Source: an uncultured Collinsella sp. (lineage in GTDB: Bacteria > Actinomycetota > Coriobacteriia > Coriobacteriales > Coriobacteriaceae). From it: a DNA stretch of 5,097 bases. The notes under the pieces were generated by a model. That model saw only the letters and a program-made list of their open reading frames with translations, made no database searches and had not been told where the DNA came from. The first letter of the stretch is position 1; every line of letters starts with the position of its first letter. Shown one piece after another: positions 4,971 to 5,097 of the stretch. The position numbers and the translations under genes are program-made. Location: contig CAAENW010000067.1 in NCBI GenBank assembly GCA_900757265.1, positions 1-5,097 of the forward strand, given 5' to 3'.

Positions 4971-5097
4971 AATGCCGAGAGGGTGACTGACGGGCTGCCG
5001 TAAAACGAAGGTGAATGCTTTTCCGCGAAGTGAACGAGTGAAATCGGACCCCTGGAGCATCGACACTTTGGAGGCACCGTTTCCTGCGGTTTCGTAA
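4971..5097. other. 127-bp stretch without a convincing gene
   Basis: I see no RNA gene or clear promoter. A short open frame runs from GTG 5011 to TAA 5095-5097 (28 residues, VNAFPRSERVKSDPWSIDTL...), with no good ribosome site. It could be the remnant or edge of a dispersed repeat, or non-coding sequence before the next gene. Confidence 0.4.

Overview
The window looks like chromosome from a GC-rich Gram-positive bacterium, most likely an actinobacterium of the Coriobacteriia (Collinsella-like). This is inference from the ftsB-like/ppx gene pair, the high-GC codon use, strong Shine-Dalgarno sites and the protein styles. No ribosomal or other marker gene is present to prove it.

Left part (1-1521, + strand): the 3' end of an FtsB/DivIC-type septum gene is followed after 20 bases by a Ppx/GppA phosphatase gene. 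The middle part runs on the minus strand. A stand-alone AAA+ ATPase with a C-terminal DUF4143 domain (1557-2858) is convergent with ppx and noticeably less GC-rich. Upstream of it is a gene-free, structure-rich stretch of about 470 bases (2871-3332). In order it holds a probable promoter, a 33-bp-period array of palindromes, a 61-bp inverted repeat, a terminator followed by an exact 18-base copy of the 3' end of tRNA-Leu, a 130-base cluster of hairpins, and a second terminator. This second terminator belongs to the intact tRNA-Leu(UAA) gene at 3333-3417. Upstream of the tRNA on the same strand lies a gene for a small membrane-anchored, helical-repeat protein (3449-4072).

Right part (+ strand): a divergent promoter region (4073-4235) separates the helical-repeat gene from a two-gene unit. 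That unit encodes a stand-alone PTS EIIB protein of the galactitol/lactose type (4236-4523) and a VOC-fold protein (4535-4909). It closes with a perfect 38-bp palindromic terminator. The last 127 bases carry no convincing gene.

Most of the window is ordinary housekeeping. The parts worth a second look are the repeat array in front of the ATPase and the mosaic of duplicated tRNA end, terminators and hairpins next to tRNA-Leu.
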